The notes beneath the pieces are model-generated. The model saw nothing but the letters and a program-made list of their open reading frames with translations. It had not been told where the DNA came from and ran no database searches. This document shows positions 62,377-64,000 of a DNA stretch of 64,000 bases, one piece after another (position 1 is the first letter of the stretch; every line of letters starts with the position of its first letter). This DNA comes from Gammaproteobacteria bacterium MOLA455 (lineage in GTDB: Bacteria > Pseudomonadota > Gammaproteobacteria > Pseudomonadales > Porticoccaceae), in assembly GCA_000511875.1 (NCBI GenBank), contig AZIN01000004.1, positions 1 through 64,000 of the forward strand, in the 5' to 3' direction. The position numbers and the translations under genes are program-made.

Positions 62377-62694
62377 TTAATCCAATACTAGGTGCAGGTT
62401 GCCATCTTCGGCGACGCTGACAGGATAGGTTTTTAATGGCACCCGGGTGAGTTCGCCCTTGGGCATTCCGCTGCGCAGATCAAAGCGTACGCCGTGCAGT
62501 GGGCAGGCCAGATAGCAGTTTCTAATGCGGCCTGCGGTGAGCTCTGCGCGCTGGTGGGTGCACTGATTGTCCACGGCGTAATAGTCCCCGTTAGACTTGC
62601 AGATAAGAATATTCTTACCCTCTAGGCTGACAGCCACACTTTTGTTGTCGGTGATATCGATAGCGGGAATTAATGTGTCTGTGGTGGTTGTCAT
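62377..62694 (-). CDS. Rieske-type ferredoxin
   Basis: A 105-residue 2Fe-2S protein with CTHQRAEL and CPLHGVRF, giving the Cys-X-His and Cys-X2-His ligand pairs in the BphF/NirD-like ferredoxin pattern. It carries electrons from a reductase to a Rieske oxygenase. The oxygenase is 95 bp upstream on the same strand. It is the only ferredoxin in the window, so it may serve the other Rieske enzymes too (inference). No reductase gene is present. Confidence 0.9.
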   Translation of the reverse strand: MTTTTDTLIPAIDITDNKSVAVSLEGKNILICKSNGDYYAVDNQCTHQRAELTAGRIRNCYLACPLHGVRFDLRSGMPKGELTRVPLKTYPVSVAEDGNLHLVLD

Positions 62695-62789
62695 GGTGCT
62701 CTCTTAAAATAGATAACAGATAAACATACCGGGCTCAGATGATTTGATACCCGGCACTATTAAGCATTACGCCAGCATGCATTAGACCA

Positions 62790-64000
62790 TTAGGCGTTGA
62801 GGTACTTATCAATGGTCTGGTGCAGGTGACGAATCCGGCTCTCTTGATAGCTGGCGAGACTCACGGCGCCTTTTCTTGAGGCGATCATGCCTTTCTGCAC
62901 GGCCGCCATATTGCTGTCGTCTTGATCGAATACTGGACCTAAACCGCCAATTTCTGGGGCTTCACTAAAGGCTTGATCGGGACGCAGAATATTCTTTTCG
63001 GCTGAGTCTGGGCGCTTGGTACCTTTTTTATAGCGCAGTAGGATCATGGTTTCGAAAATACAGCTGTTGTGGTCGTCACCATTGGGCAAAAAGCGATAGA
63101 CAATATTGCCGTGATAGCCAGTCCACACCTGAGTGTTGGGGAACAGCATGTACAGTATGGCGTCCTCTAACTCGGACTGAGTGGCGTGGTCCAATGATTC
63201 ACCGATGATCTCGCTGAACATTTCGCGGTTGGTCTCGGCCACATAGGTGCGTGCGCTGATTCCTTCGGGCATCTCGTGGCCTTCGGCACTGTCGGTGGCC
63301 ATGCGTCCGGAGAGCTCGAGAATATCGCGCATGGTTTCCGCTTCAGTCACATCGGGCAAATGTGGACTGGGGATGCCCATTGGCGTGACAGAGCGGCTGA
63401 TATGATCACCAAAAGTGTCGTACTGAGAGTTGGCATCGCCAGTGAAGGTTAAAATTTCGCTATGGGTTTCCAATGTGTGGAATGACTCCATAAAGGCCTC
63501 GGCACCCACTTTCCAGTTGCACTGGACTTCGCGTTGAACGTGAGCACCTTTGTAATAGTCATGCAGCGGGAAGCGTGAGAAATGGTCTGGCAATGGGCTC
63601 AGGTACTCGTCCAGTGGGACACAGTTTTCGTCGAAATTAATAAAGATAAAACCACCCCAGGTACCAATCTGTACCTGTGGCAGGCTCATATCTTTCTCGT
63701 CGAGATGGCTAAAGTCCCATTTGCAGGGGATGCCTTTAAAATTGCCATTTATATCCCAGGTTGCGCCATGGAAGGGGCAGACAAATTCGTCGGCATGACC
63801 GTCGCAGTCACGAAGGATACGGCCGCGGTGCAGACAGGAGTTGATAAAGCCTTTAAATTCATTTTCAGCGGTGCGAGTGACAATAATCGACTGGTCGATG
63901 ATCTCGTAAATATGGTGGTCGCCGATTTCGGGAATGTCTTCTTCGCGACAGGTCATCTGCCAGACTTTGGGCCAGAGTTTTTCTTTTTCTTTGTCGTGAA
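62790..64000 (-). CDS. Rieske non-haem iron oxygenase, alpha subunit (5' end outside window)
   Basis: Codes for at least 402 residues and continues past the right edge; the frame stays open upstream as KEKLWPKVWQMTCREEDIPE, the usual N-terminal part of the family. The Rieske ligands are in CLHRG and CPFHG, and the mononuclear iron site in EAFMESFHTLETHSE. Followed by its ferredoxin and an MDR. It is the first of these genes in transcription order within the window. Substrate unknown; the domain order matches ring-hydroxylating oxygenases. Confidence 0.9.
   Translation of the reverse strand, partial: HDKEKEKLWPKVWQMTCREEDIPEIGDHHIYEIIDQSIIVTRTAENEFKGFINSCLHRGRILRDCDGHADEFVCPFHGATWDINGNFKGIPCKWDFSHLDEKDMSLPQVQIGTWGGFIFINFDENCVPLDEYLSPLPDHFSRFPLHDYYKGAHVQREVQCNWKVGAEAFMESFHTLETHSEILTFTGDANSQYDTFGDHISRSVTPMGIPSPHLPDVTEAETMRDILELSGRMATDSAEGHEMPEGISARTYVAETNREMFSEIIGESLDHATQSELEDAILYMLFPNTQVWTGYHGNIVYRFLPNGDDHNSCIFETMILLRYKKGTKRPDSAEKNILRPDQAFSEAPEIGGLGPVFDQDDSNMAAVQKGMIASRKGAVSLASYQESRIRHLHQTIDKYLNA

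Noticed and set aside
27295-64000. Genomic island of phage or transposon origin
   Set aside because: No integrase, transposase, terminal repeats or tRNA junction was found around the catabolic genes.

Overview
The window reads as a chromosomal segment of a marine-type gammaproteobacterium, probably close to the Cellvibrionales (SAR92 or Porticoccaceae-like). This rests on the protein flavour, the Pseudomonas-like neighbourhood asmA-mutY-yggX with tRNA-Phe next to hisB-hisH, the prfB-lysS pair, and the many TonB receptors and acyl-CoA enzymes. The lineage is an inference; no marker gene such as 16S rRNA is present.

Positions 1-27000 are mostly core genes. A tRNA-Phe(GAA) gene is followed by a 160/161-bp tandem repeat whose units each repeat the last 17 nt of the tRNA and carry a terminator. 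Next come yggX, mutY and asmA; a TonB receptor with a His-rich loop and a small secreted His/Cys protein; hisB, hisH and a DUF2288 gene; an SDR; a TRIC-type channel; the selenouridine pair selU-selD; an outer-membrane barrel protein; and an AraC regulator. A propionyl-CoA to succinyl-CoA module follows (mcm, pccB, pccA, meaB), then selO, a strictosidine-synthase-like protein, prfB with its programmed +1 frameshift, and lysS.

Positions 27295 to the right edge form a dense catabolic island of about 37 kb. It holds eight SDRs, four zinc-independent MDR oxidoreductases of one subfamily, three acyl-CoA dehydrogenases, two crotonases, an acyl-CoA ligase and an APH-fold kinase. It also holds three Rieske oxygenases with one Rieske ferredoxin, a P450cam-like cytochrome, a TonB receptor and an alpha/beta hydrolase. 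Small-barrel proteins are numerous: three NTF2/SnoaL-like, two ABM-fold, one SRPBCC and one exported VOC protein. An exported PHP-type DUF3604 protein, a ThuA-like protein, a GFA-family protein and one TetR regulator complete it.

The gene mix suggests uptake of a hydrophobic, probably cyclic (terpenoid or steroid-like) compound by the TonB receptor, followed by oxygenation by P450 and Rieske enzymes. SDR and MDR redox steps, CoA activation and beta-oxidation-like breakdown would follow, with propionyl-CoA feeding the upstream methylmalonyl-CoA module. The substrate cannot be named from sequence alone. No phage, insertion sequence, CRISPR array or defence system was seen. The last gene runs off the right edge.
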